Numbered from the stretch's first letter, positions 1 to 7,609 are shown. The stretch: 9,170 nt of DNA from Nostoc cf. edaphicum LEGE 07299 (GCF_015207245.1 NZ_JADEXF010000072.1:1-9170), one strand, 5' to 3'. The notes: a model not told the origin generated them from the sequence alone. Made by a program: numbers and translations.

Positions 1-16
1 CCTAAGTATAGTTTGT

Positions 17-1774
17 ATGGATGTTAAATTTCAGGATACACAAGCGAATAATACTAAACAATTAAACTCAAGTAAACAGCCATCTCATAGCAAGCGATCC
101 AAAACTTTTTCGGTAGCGGAGGCAGTGGTAAAAATCCTGGAAGATATGGGAGTACAGTATGCCTTTGGTGTATCGGGAGGTGCGATCGCGCCAGTGTGGG
201 CTGCATTACATCAAAGTTCCATCCAGGTGTTGCACTTTCGCCATGAAGCTGGAGCCGCTTTTGCAGCGATTGAGGCGTATTTTGCTAGCGATCGCCCGGT
301 TGTAGTATTCACTACCACCGGTCCGGGGATCACCAACGCTTTGACAGGGTTGTTGGCTGCCCGTTGGGAAGGGGCTAAGGTCATTTTCGTGTCAGCTTCG
401 ACCTCAGCACCACAGCGTGGCCGATGGGCTTGCCAAGAAACTAGCACCTACACAATGCCTAGCGCCGGGATTTTTACTTCTGGGCAAATATTCCATTATG
501 CAACCACTCTCGAATCCAGCGATGAACTCCCAGAGGTTTCTCGAAGGCTAGCTCTTGGACTAGGACAACCAGAGGGATTTGTAGCTCATATAAGTATTCC
601 TACAAATATCCAGACAAGTTCATTAAAGACATCATTACCACGAGTAACTCTGTCTCATGGTGTAGTAACAGCAACTGAGGAAACAATCGCAAAAAGTGTC
701 CAGTTACTGTGTGAGGGGCCGTTTGCAATCTGGGTCGGTTTCGGGGCACGAGGTGCTGCAAAAGAGATTCGCCAGCTTGCTGAGAGAACCGGGGCTGCTG
801 TAATGTGTTCACCACGCGGTAAGGGCATCTTTCCAGAAAACCATCCTCAGTTCGTAGGTGTCACCGGCTTTGGCGGACATGAGTCGGTTTTAAGGTATAT
901 GCAGGAGCAGCGTCCTTGGCACATACTCGTACTAGGAACGCGTCTTGGTGAATTTACCTCATTCTGGAACCCCGTAATGATTCCCAGGCGCGGCTTTTTG
1001 CATATTGACATAGACCCGAAGATACCAGGAACTGCATATCCATCTATTGAGACGTTTGCTGTTCAATCCGATGTGAGACTTTTTGTCAAGGGGCTGCTGA
1101 GATACTTTCCACAGGGTCTTGGTCTGTCAACAGCCCGGTCACTACCGAAACCCGTACATAATGTCGTTCATCCAAGCAGGGCTGATCGAGTCCTACCCAA
1201 TATATTGATGAGTGTAATTCAACAACTAATTGTTGAAGGAAGTGATGCATTGGTGATGGCTGAGGGTGGAAACTCATTTGCTTGGGCAATTAATTTACTG
1301 CAATTTGTAAAACCAGGACGTTTTCGTGCCAGCACAGGGTTTGCGGCTATGGGTCATACTGTCACTGGTGTTGTTGGTGCTGCGATCGCACGCCAAGGTA
1401 AAGCCGTCGCCATTGTTGGAGATGGTGCCATGCTCATGCTTAATGAGGTAAACACTGCGGTCAAATATCAAGCTCCTGCCGTCTGGATTGTACTCAACGA
1501 CGGGCGCTACAATATGTGCGAACAGGGAATGACGTGTTTGGGTTTCAATGCTGTGGATGCAGCGATTCCCCAAGCGGATTTCGTTAAGATTGCCCAAGGG
1601 ATGGGAGCTAATGGTATCTGTGTTCAAAAGGAGTACGACATCCAGGCTGCGCTAAAGAAAGCTATGGCATCGCCCGATCCATTTGTTGTTGATGTACTCA
1701 TCGAACCTACCAGGCTTGCACCAATAGGAAGCCGTCTCGACAGTCTGATTTGGCAAGGTGCTACGAATTACTAA
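17..1774 (+). CDS. ThDP-dependent acetolactate-synthase-like enzyme, possible acyloin synthase
   Basis: A 585-residue protein with the three-domain layout of ThDP enzymes such as acetolactate synthase: a pyrimidine-binding domain (about 31-195), a central Rossmann-like domain (about 220-362) and a diphosphate-binding domain (about 395-565). The cofactor-activating glutamate is E77 in RHEAGAA. The ThDP/Mg motif begins with GDG at 468-470 and closes with ND at 494-495, so the enzyme should be active. The family decarboxylates 2-oxo acids and joins the bound two-electron fragment to a carbonyl acceptor; substrates cannot be read from the sequence. The next gene, 13 bases downstream, is KAS III-like, which favours specialised metabolism over branched-chain amino-acid synthesis, and no small regulatory subunit of acetolactate synthase is nearby. 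The first 30 residues are polar and look unconserved. The frame is open to the window edge with no clear Shine-Dalgarno before this ATG, so the true start could lie outside. The scytonemin enzyme ScyA belongs to the same superfamily, but its other pathway genes are absent here. Confidence 0.9.
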   Translation: MDVKFQDTQANNTKQLNSSKQPSHSKRSKTFSVAEAVVKILEDMGVQYAFGVSGGAIAPVWAALHQSSIQVLHFRHEAGAAFAAIEAYFASDRPVVVFTTTGPGITNALTGLLAARWEGAKVIFVSASTSAPQRGRWACQETSTYTMPSAGIFTSGQIFHYATTLESSDELPEVSRRLALGLGQPEGFVAHISIPTNIQTSSLKTSLPRVTLSHGVVTATEETIAKSVQLLCEGPFAIWVGFGARGAAKEIRQLAERTGAAVMCSPRGKGIFPENHPQFVGVTGFGGHESVLRYMQEQRPWHILVLGTRLGEFTSFWNPVMIPRRGFLHIDIDPKIPGTAYPSIETFAVQSDVRLFVKGLLRYFPQGLGLSTARSLPKPVHNVVHPSRADRVLPNILMSVIQQLIVEGSDALVMAEGGNSFAWAINLLQFVKPGRFRASTGFAAMGHTVTGVVGAAIARQGKAVAIVGDGAMLMLNEVNTAVKYQAPAVWIVLNDGRYNMCEQGMTCLGFNAVDAAIPQADFVKIAQGMGANGICVQKEYDIQAALKKAMASPDPFVVDVLIEPTRLAPIGSRLDSLIWQGATNY

Positions 1775-1780
1775 GAGGAG
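1773..1780 (+). promoter_or_regulatory. Ribosome binding site of the KAS III-like gene
   Basis: AAGAGGAG overlaps the TAA stop of the ThDP gene and sits 7 bases before the ATG at 1788. It fixes that start and supports co-translation of the two genes from one mRNA. Confidence 0.75.
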
Positions 1781-1787
1781 ATGAGTT

Positions 1788-2927
1788 ATGGTGGATTACC
1801 CAGTAGGTATTTGCTCAATTGCAATGAGCTTTCCCAGCGTTAGACGTACTAATGATTACTACAGGCAAAAATACCCTGAGTTAATTGCTCAGGCAGAGCA
1901 GAAAAGTTTGGCGAGGATGTTTTCGTTCGCAGACTCCACCCCCAGCAACGAGTTTGACTTAGAAATGATGCCATATCTGTCAGACCCATTTCGTGGTACT
2001 GTTGAGCGATGGGTACTTGGTACTGGCGAGTCATCACTGACATTAGAGGAGCGTGCTGCAAGGGATACCCTCGAAGCGGCTAGGCTTTCTCCCAAAGATG
2101 TTGATCTAATGATTGTTGCTTCTGTATGGCCCGAACAAATCGGGCTGGGCGATGCAGCTTTCCTTGCCCATAAACTTAGTCTGGGGGGTGCTGCATGGAA
2201 TCTTGATGCAACATGCGGCAGTACACCTATTGCGCTTCAAACCGCCTGTGCCTTGGTACGAGCAGGAGAGTACCGCAACGTCTTGGTAGTTATCTCATGC
2301 ACATACTCTCGCTTTTTCGACGAGGATGATACCATGTCATGGTTCCTTAGTGATGGTGCCGGAGCTTTCGTGGTTGGTTCATTAGAATCGAATCAGGGAA
2401 TCCTTGGCACAAAGACCATTCATGCTGGTGAGTTGTGTAATGTCGTTTTTCCCAAACTTACGAGGGACGCGCAAGGCAATCCACAGCTTCGCATGAAGCT
2501 ATGCAAGGAAGCCAACAAGGTAACTCGCGAAACCGCCGTGGGGTTTCTCCGTACATGCTGTGAGGGTGCGATCGCCGCAGCCGGTGTAACACTCGAGCAA
2601 ATCGACTTTTTTATTTTCAATACATCTACAGCTTGGTTTGCTAGCTTCTGCATACGCGTACTGGGCATTGATCCAGAACGGACGATCGATCTCTATTCTC
2701 AATATGCAAACATTGGGCCAGTACTTACTGTCGCCAATATGTATTATGCTGCAAAGTTGGGCAAGATTAGCGAAAATGACCTAGTTCTAGTCTATGGCTT
2801 CGGAGCAGCCGGTGCTATTTCTGCGAACGTGATGCGCTGGGGCAATGTAGCGCTAAGTGCTGACCCTCTTGAAAGCTCTAAATCAGCAAAAGAAAGTTCT
2901 AAACATTGGAGCGAAGTTTCTTTTTAA
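1788..2927 (+). CDS. KAS III (FabH)-like thiolase-fold protein, probable acyltransferase
   Basis: A 379-residue thiolase-fold protein related to 3-oxoacyl-ACP synthase III, about 60 residues longer than typical FabH, with much of the excess in an N-terminal insertion (about 20-75). The acyl-accepting cysteine is C143 in DATCGS. The SDGAGA motif (188-193) and the C-terminal GFGAAGA glycine loop (337-343) are also family hallmarks. FabH uses a Cys-His-Asn triad. Here the second asparagine is kept (N308 in QYANIG), but the position of the PHQAN histidine reads NTSTA (278-282), so His appears to be Thr279. In this superfamily, loss of that histidine is expected to impair decarboxylative condensation while leaving acyl transfer possible. 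I therefore infer an acyltransferase or unusual condensing enzyme acting with the preceding ThDP enzyme. The ATG is set by a strong ribosome binding site. It is unlikely to be the housekeeping fabH. Confidence 0.87.
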   Translation: MVDYPVGICSIAMSFPSVRRTNDYYRQKYPELIAQAEQKSLARMFSFADSTPSNEFDLEMMPYLSDPFRGTVERWVLGTGESSLTLEERAARDTLEAARLSPKDVDLMIVASVWPEQIGLGDAAFLAHKLSLGGAAWNLDATCGSTPIALQTACALVRAGEYRNVLVVISCTYSRFFDEDDTMSWFLSDGAGAFVVGSLESNQGILGTKTIHAGELCNVVFPKLTRDAQGNPQLRMKLCKEANKVTRETAVGFLRTCCEGAIAAAGVTLEQIDFFIFNTSTAWFASFCIRVLGIDPERTIDLYSQYANIGPVLTVANMYYAAKLGKISENDLVLVYGFGAAGAISANVMRWGNVALSADPLESSKSAKESSKHWSEVSF

Positions 2928-2956
2928 GGACATCTTTACAAAGTTGAAATTAGATT

Positions 2957-2961
2957 AAGGA
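2957..2961 (+). promoter_or_regulatory. Ribosome binding site that selects a GTG start
   Basis: AAGGA lies 7 bases before GTG at 2969. No in-frame ATG nearby would keep the signal peptide complete, so GTG is the best start for the esterase. Confidence 0.6.
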
Positions 2962-2968
2962 ATTAGCT

Positions 2969-3949
2969 GTGCAAAGACAAATTATAACAACAGGATTTTT
3001 GCTATTATCTTTGATATTTCCACTCAAAGTATTAGCAAAAGATTATGACAACATTTACGTCTTTGGAGACAGCTTTTCTGATACTGGTAATGTATTTAAT
3101 GCCACTAACGGAATCATTCCTCCAAGTCCAACCTACTCTAATGGGCGTTTTTCTGATGGCCCAATTTGGGTTGATTATCTTGCCTCCGATCTAGGATTAA
3201 CATTAAATCTGAAAAATAACTTTGCTTTTGGTGGTGCTACGACAGGAACTGAGAATATTGGTTTACCTAGCTTACCAGGATTACAGCAACAGATAAATAG
3301 TTTTGTATCAGCACAAACAGCCGATCCTAATGCTCTATATATTATTTGGGCTGGTACTAATGACTACCTAAGTTACTTTTTCGGTGGTGTTCCCAATCCT
3401 ACCAATACAGTAGGGAATTTATCAACAGCGTTGACATCGCTTGTTACTGATGGCGCTAGAGATATCATGGTGGTCAACTTGCCAGATTTGGGAAAATTGC
3501 CTTTTGCAAATTTCGATAGTCAACGTTCCAACTTATTCAACACATTCAGCAGCACACATAACTCTAGCTTAAACACGACACTCAAATCTTTAAGGCAACA
3601 ATTAAGTCCCGATATCAACATTATGGAACTAAATGTTAATTCCCTATTTGATAGGATTATTGCTGCTCCAGATGAATTCGGTTTTACAAACGTGACCAAC
3701 TCTTGTATTAGCAAAGACTTATCAGTAGTCCCCATAGATGTTCCCACACAACAAGTTTTATGTAACCCTGAAAAATTTGTGTTTTGGGACGAAGTTCATC
3801 CTACAACTACAACTCATAAACTAATTGGAGAATTAGCATTCTCATCACTTAAGCCACTACCAGTACCCGAACCATCTGCTGAATTAGGGATATTAGCATA
3901 CAGCGTTTTAGGTGCAGTTTCGCTACTGAAACGCAAAATCCCCAACTGA
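2969..3949 (+). CDS. Secreted SGNH/GDSL esterase or lipase with PEP-CTERM tail
   Basis: A 326-residue exported hydrolase. It opens with a classic signal peptide (charged MQRQ, a hydrophobic core to about residue 20, likely cleavage after VLA at 21-23). All SGNH blocks are visible: GDSFSDTGN with nucleophile S35; the block II glycine in AFGGATT (86-92); GTNDY with N131; and DEVHPT with D274 and H277. The wording matches the GDSL lipase/acylhydrolase branch that also includes plant and autotransporter esterases. The C-terminus is a PEP-CTERM signal: VPEPS (299-303), a hydrophobic helix, then the basic KRK (321-323). Such proteins are sorted by an exosortase/EpsH-type system, none of which is encoded here, so the enzyme should end up at the surface or be released. 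It starts with GTG, 41 bases after the KAS III-like gene on the same strand, so it may be third in an operon. Its lower GC content than the two genes before it leaves room for a separate origin. The substrate is unknown. Confidence 0.92.
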   Translation: MQRQIITTGFLLLSLIFPLKVLAKDYDNIYVFGDSFSDTGNVFNATNGIIPPSPTYSNGRFSDGPIWVDYLASDLGLTLNLKNNFAFGGATTGTENIGLPSLPGLQQQINSFVSAQTADPNALYIIWAGTNDYLSYFFGGVPNPTNTVGNLSTALTSLVTDGARDIMVVNLPDLGKLPFANFDSQRSNLFNTFSSTHNSSLNTTLKSLRQQLSPDINIMELNVNSLFDRIIAAPDEFGFTNVTNSCISKDLSVVPIDVPTQQVLCNPEKFVFWDEVHPTTTTHKLIGELAFSSLKPLPVPEPSAELGILAYSVLGAVSLLKRKIPN

Positions 3950-3955
3950 TAGCAT

Positions 3956-4034
3956 TCGCGTTGGCGGAGCCTCTCCAAGAGTTGCGGTAGCGAGTCCGAC
4001 GCTCTTACGTCGCTAACACAACGCTTACGAGCGT
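3956..4034. repeat. GC-rich palindromic cyanobacterial repeat, possible bidirectional terminator
   Basis: A GC-rich block in the 117-base gap between two convergent genes. It contains TAGCGA (3988-3993) pairing with TCGCTA (4010-4015), and ACGCT-TACG-AGCGT (4021-4034), a perfect 5-bp hairpin with a four-base loop. The wording (GGCGGAGCCTCTCC) resembles short dispersed repeats of Nostoc and Anabaena as I know them. Its place between converging genes makes a transcript-end role plausible, but there is no clean T-tract. Confidence 0.55.
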
Positions 4035-4066
4035 CCTGCTTCTGACTTTTGAATTCTTTTCTTCAA

Positions 4067-7000
4067 TTAATACTCAACTGCTCCTAAAGCTTTTAAAGTA
4101 TCCTTCTGAGACTCGGTTAACCCAGTTATGCTAGTGATATTCATTCCGTCATAAGGGCTTTTGCTTCTCAAAGTTTTCAAGCATTTACCTGTTTTGACAT
4201 CCCAAATCTTAATTGTCTGATCTTCACTGCAACTGACTATAGTTTGACCATCGGGACTAAAGCCAACTGACCAAACCCACCTAGTATGTCCAGATAAAGT
4301 CCTTAAGCAGCTACCTGTGTCAACATCCCAAAGCTTCACTGTTTGGTCGCCACTACCACTCGCTAGTATGCGACCATCCAAACTGAAAGCAACTGAGTAT
4401 ACGCTATTAGTATGTCCTTGTAAAGTTCTAAGGCAGCCACCAGTGGTGACATCCCACAGTTTTATAGTTTGGTCTCCGCTACCGCTAGCTAGTATACGAC
4501 CATCTAAACTGAAGCCAACTGCCCAAACCCACTCTGTATGACCCTGTAAAGTCTTCAAGCATTGATTTAAGGTGGCATCCCAGAGTCTCACTGTTTGGTC
4601 ATGACTTCCACTAGCTAGTATATCACCGTCAGGGTTGAAGGCGACTGACCATGTTCTACCACTATGTCCCCGTAGAGTATTAAGGCATTGACCTGTGTTT
4701 ATATCCCACATTCTTATTGTTTGGTCATCGCTGCCACTGGCAAGAAAATGACTATCGGCACTGAAAGTAACTGATGTAACTCGATTGGTATGTCCCCTCA
4801 AAATTTTTAGAGATTGCCCAGTACTAAGATCCCACACTCTTATTGTTCGGTCTTCACTGCCACTGGCAAGAAAATGACTATCGGCAGTGAAAGTGACTGA
4901 TGTAACTCGATTAGTATGTCCCCTCAAAATTTTTAGAGATTGCCCAGTAGTAGCATCCCACAGTGCCACTGTTTGATCGTAACTACCACTAGCAATAATC
5001 TTACCGTCTGGGCTGACAACGACTGACCATATCCCATTGTTGAAACTCTGCAAAGTTTTAATACATCTACCAGTGCTGATATTCCATAACTTTACCGTTT
5101 GATCATCACTGCTACTAGCACAAACGTTTTGATTTATACATATTGCTAAAGACCATACCCTACTTCTATGTCCTTGTAGAGTTTTAAGGCATTCACCAGT
5201 AGCGAAATCCCATATCTTAACTGTTTGGTCATCACCGCAACTAACAAGAGCATTACCATCTACACTGAAGGTAACTGAATGTACTAAGTCAGTATGCCCC
5301 TGCAAAGTTTTAAAACATTGAGCAGTACTGGTGTTCCAAAGTTTCACTGTTTGGTCATGGCTCCCACTAGCTAGTGTATTACCGTCAGGGCTGAAAGTGA
5401 CTGAGTATACTCGCTGAGTGTGACCCTCTAAGGTGTGAATACATGAACTGCTGTTAATATCCCATAGCCTTACTGTATAGTCATCATTTCCACTTGCCAA
5501 GATGTAATTTTTTGGACTGAAGGCAACAGACCATACACTACAACCAACTTCTTGTAAGGTTTTTAGACATTTGCCTGTAGTGGTATTCCATAGCTTCACT
5601 GTTTGGTCATCACTGCCACTAGCAATAACCTGACTGTCGGAACTAAAAGTGACTGAACGAACCGCACCACTATGACCCTCTAAAGTTTTGATACACTGAC
5701 CATTATTGGTATCCCACAGCTTTATTGTTTGGTCATTACTGCCACTAGCAAGAACCTGACCGTCGGGACTAAAGGAGACTGACCAAACCCAACCACCGTG
5801 ACCCTTACAGATCAGAAGTTGCTGACTATTTGCAACTTCGTACAAGCGAATTTCTCCATTGGTATCACCAGTAGCTAAAAGTTTACCATTAGGGCTGAAA
5901 GCTACTGAAAAAATACCACCAAAAGTTTCAACAAAAACGCACTTAGCTAGATGGGCGTGAGCAAAATTTGCATTATATAACTTGACGTTTTGCAGGTCGG
6001 CTTGCCAAATAGTCAGATAAGAAAAATCATAACCGCTAAGATCGGTTTCTAAATCACAAAGTAGGTTAAAGACATTTCCTGCCGTATAACTTTGTTCTAG
6101 AGGGGATATATCTCGTAAGGTTGCTAAAATTTGAGCTAAGTGATTTTCTAGGTTTTTTTTACTTCTAAAGGCAGTAAGCAACCCATTTATAACTGGTTTG
6201 ATGATGAGGCGAATTTGAGTATCCCTAACATATTCTTTTGCTGTCGCTTTTATCAAAGCTTTGCTCGTGAATACATCAATATTCTGAGTGACAATCTCCT
6301 CACATACGAGTTCTATCAAGCTACTAGTCACGTACTCCATGACCACAGGCTGGAGAGTAAAAAGCGATCCAGTTTTTTCAATGAGCGTAGGCGTAGCCTT
6401 TTCGATTAGCGATCGCCTTCCTAAAGATTCCAGAGCTTCTAGTAATTTTGCTTGTGGTACTGGTGATATAATGTCATCTCGCAATTCTGACAGTGCGATC
6501 GACTCCCGATTAATCGCTAGCCAATACATTATTTCCTTTTCTAAATCTGACAAGCGCTCAAACTGCTGCTCTAAGATATCGCGAATGTCTCCAAAGACAG
6601 CCGTGTCTTGTTGCAAAAATCCAGTCACATTACCATCAAAAACATCTTGAATGGTCGTGGCAACTATCTTTAAGGCTAATGGATTGCCTGCGTAACGTTC
6701 AATCATTACTTTCCATTCATTTTCTGCCGCCGATAGTCCCTTGAGTTTTAAAATTTCTTGCCCTTCCGCCACCTTTAATCCACTCAGTGGCAATGAGCGA
6801 ACAGGTAGTGTTTGTCCTTCTAAGAATGCTATTTCTCTGGGTTTTTCACGACTAGTCAGCACTAAGCAGCTTTGGTGAGTTGCTTCTCCCACTCGTCTTA
6901 AAAGCTCACCATATTCCTCATACCCTTCTCGATAAAGTCCGGCGCGGCTACCACTGCGGAGAATTGATTCTGCATTATCAAGGATCACTAAACAGCGATT

Positions 7001-7609
7001 ATTTTGTAAATAATAAAGTAGTCGCGATACGCGATCGCTAAAACTTTCTGGTAAGTTACTTTCTGTTTCCTGTTCGTCAGATAGAAATTGGATTAAGTTA
7101 CCCAGGATAATTTTAACAGGCGGTGCTTCTCGTAGCGATCGCCAGATCACATACTCAAAGTTGTCCTGAATTTTTTGAGCAAACTTTACAGACAGTGCTG
7201 TTTTTCCAATACCCCCTATTCCCAATAGTGCAACCAATTGGCAGTGTTCATTGAGAATCCATTTCTCTAGTGTAATCAGTTCTTCTATACGCCCGTAAAA
7301 AGTTGAGTTAAAAATAGCTTCTCCCCAATCTAGACGAGTATTTGAGCTTGAATAGTCACTTTTATCTATTTTTAAGTTAAAAACTGAAAAAAGCTTCTCA
7401 ATAGTCTGTTTGTCAACTCCTCCTTCCCGATTCAATACTTTCGAGATGGTGGCGGAATATAAACCAGAACGTACACTCATTTCTTCAAGAGTGTATCTAT
7501 TTCCAAAATTTTCTTTTGCTTCTGACTGATGCTTTGCTTCTTTAATTTTTTGTAAACCCTTAGTAGTAAGTGCAACGCCACGCTTACGTCTCCAATTCTG
7601 TAAAGTCAT
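4067..7609 (-). CDS. STAND protein: helix-turn-helix, NB-ARC ATPase, 14 WD40 repeats
   Basis: An 1180-residue protein. An N-terminal helix-turn-helix-like region (about 38-80) comes first. An NB-ARC ATPase (about 104-345) follows, with Walker A GIGGIGKT (130-137), Walker B LVILD (207-211), the TSRE sensor (252-255) and the GNPLAL motif (308-313). Winged-helix and helical parts follow, then a pentapeptide-like linker (about 519-558) and 14 WD40 repeats of about 42 residues (about 565-1150). The tail contains YDGMNI and GLTESQK and ends in LKALGAVEY, a conserved ending of cyanobacterial proteins of this kind. STAND proteins are ATP-driven switches: the repeats bind a ligand, the ATPase oligomerises and the N-terminal module signals. 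Fourteen repeats would fit two seven-bladed propellers. No signal peptide or membrane segment is seen, so it should be cytoplasmic. Roles for relatives range from regulation to phage defence; none can be assigned. The ATG is supported by homology of the first residues, though the ribosome binding site is weak. Confidence 0.93.
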   Translation of the reverse strand: MTLQNWRRKRGVALTTKGLQKIKEAKHQSEAKENFGNRYTLEEMSVRSGLYSATISKVLNREGGVDKQTIEKLFSVFNLKIDKSDYSSSNTRLDWGEAIFNSTFYGRIEELITLEKWILNEHCQLVALLGIGGIGKTALSVKFAQKIQDNFEYVIWRSLREAPPVKIILGNLIQFLSDEQETESNLPESFSDRVSRLLYYLQNNRCLVILDNAESILRSGSRAGLYREGYEEYGELLRRVGEATHQSCLVLTSREKPREIAFLEGQTLPVRSLPLSGLKVAEGQEILKLKGLSAAENEWKVMIERYAGNPLALKIVATTIQDVFDGNVTGFLQQDTAVFGDIRDILEQQFERLSDLEKEIMYWLAINRESIALSELRDDIISPVPQAKLLEALESLGRRSLIEKATPTLIEKTGSLFTLQPVVMEYVTSSLIELVCEEIVTQNIDVFTSKALIKATAKEYVRDTQIRLIIKPVINGLLTAFRSKKNLENHLAQILATLRDISPLEQSYTAGNVFNLLCDLETDLSGYDFSYLTIWQADLQNVKLYNANFAHAHLAKCVFVETFGGIFSVAFSPNGKLLATGDTNGEIRLYEVANSQQLLICKGHGGWVWSVSFSPDGQVLASGSNDQTIKLWDTNNGQCIKTLEGHSGAVRSVTFSSDSQVIASGSDDQTVKLWNTTTGKCLKTLQEVGCSVWSVAFSPKNYILASGNDDYTVRLWDINSSSCIHTLEGHTQRVYSVTFSPDGNTLASGSHDQTVKLWNTSTAQCFKTLQGHTDLVHSVTFSVDGNALVSCGDDQTVKIWDFATGECLKTLQGHRSRVWSLAICINQNVCASSSDDQTVKLWNISTGRCIKTLQSFNNGIWSVVVSPDGKIIASGSYDQTVALWDATTGQSLKILRGHTNRVTSVTFTADSHFLASGSEDRTIRVWDLSTGQSLKILRGHTNRVTSVTFSADSHFLASGSDDQTIRMWDINTGQCLNTLRGHSGRTWSVAFNPDGDILASGSHDQTVRLWDATLNQCLKTLQGHTEWVWAVGFSLDGRILASGSGDQTIKLWDVTTGGCLRTLQGHTNSVYSVAFSLDGRILASGSGDQTVKLWDVDTGSCLRTLSGHTRWVWSVGFSPDGQTIVSCSEDQTIKIWDVKTGKCLKTLRSKSPYDGMNITSITGLTESQKDTLKALGAVEY
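4160..5920 (-). repeat. Tandem array of 14 WD40-encoding units, about 126 bp each
   Basis: The 3' half of the STAND gene is a coding tandem array with a period of about 126 bases (42 residues). Each unit encodes a variant of GHTxxVxSVxFSPDG, LASGSxDQT and (I/V)(K/R)LWD. The first unit is the least typical (IRLYEV), and unit 3 ends in QEVG instead of the usual GH. The units have diverged unequally: units 9 and 10, and 12 and 13, are the closest neighbours. The array could expand or contract by recombination without breaking the frame. Confidence 0.9.
4731..4949 (-). repeat. Near-identical adjacent WD40 units (recent duplication)
   Basis: Bases 4731-4823 recur at 4857-4949, offset by exactly 126 bases, with 3 mismatches in 93. 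The copies encode GQSLKILRGHTNRVTSVTF and the following ADSHFLASGS almost unchanged. This is far closer than the other unit pairs. Confidence 0.9.
6374..6416 (-). repeat. Short palindromic repeat-like segment inside the STAND gene
   Basis: On the - strand this reads through GGCTACGCC, TACGCTC and HIP1, wording typical of short dispersed repeats in Nostoc. It encodes residues 401-412, where LIEK appears twice separated by ATPT. Relatives as I remember them run from RRSLIEK almost directly into the FTLQPVVMEY stretch, so this may be a small in-frame repeat insertion. Confidence 0.4.

Larger units (their letters stand above)
182..7142. repeat. HIP1 octamers GCGATCGC (seven copies)
   Basis: GCGATCGC occurs at 182-189, 288-295, 1382-1389, 2568-2575, 6409-6416, 7031-7038 and 7135-7142. 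Near-copies such as AGCGATCGT lie around 8535. Random sequence of this length would give well under one. All seven lie in coding sequence of the ThDP, KAS III-like and STAND genes. There is none in the esterase gene, and none in the WD40 array or the right-hand 2 kb. Confidence 0.9.

Noticed and set aside
1295..1627. A 110-codon open frame on the - strand
   Set aside because: It lies wholly inside the well-supported ThDP gene, antisense to its cofactor-binding domain, and its translation has no recognisable domain.
17..1774. Naming the first gene as ilvB (acetolactate synthase) or scyA
   Set aside because: The motifs are shared by the whole ThDP superfamily; there is no small regulatory subunit or scytonemin neighbour, and the KAS III-like partner points elsewhere.
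1788..2927. Housekeeping fabH
   Set aside because: It is about 60 residues too long, the HQAN histidine is missing, and no fatty-acid synthesis genes adjoin it.
4160..5920. CRISPR array or satellite DNA, because of the regular repeats
   Set aside because: The period of about 126 bases is exactly 42 codons and every unit encodes a WD40 repeat, so it is coding.
6288..6650. A 120-codon open frame on the + strand
   Set aside because: It is antisense to the NB-ARC/helical region of the STAND gene, which has clear motifs; its low-complexity serine-rich translation is typical of a shadow frame.
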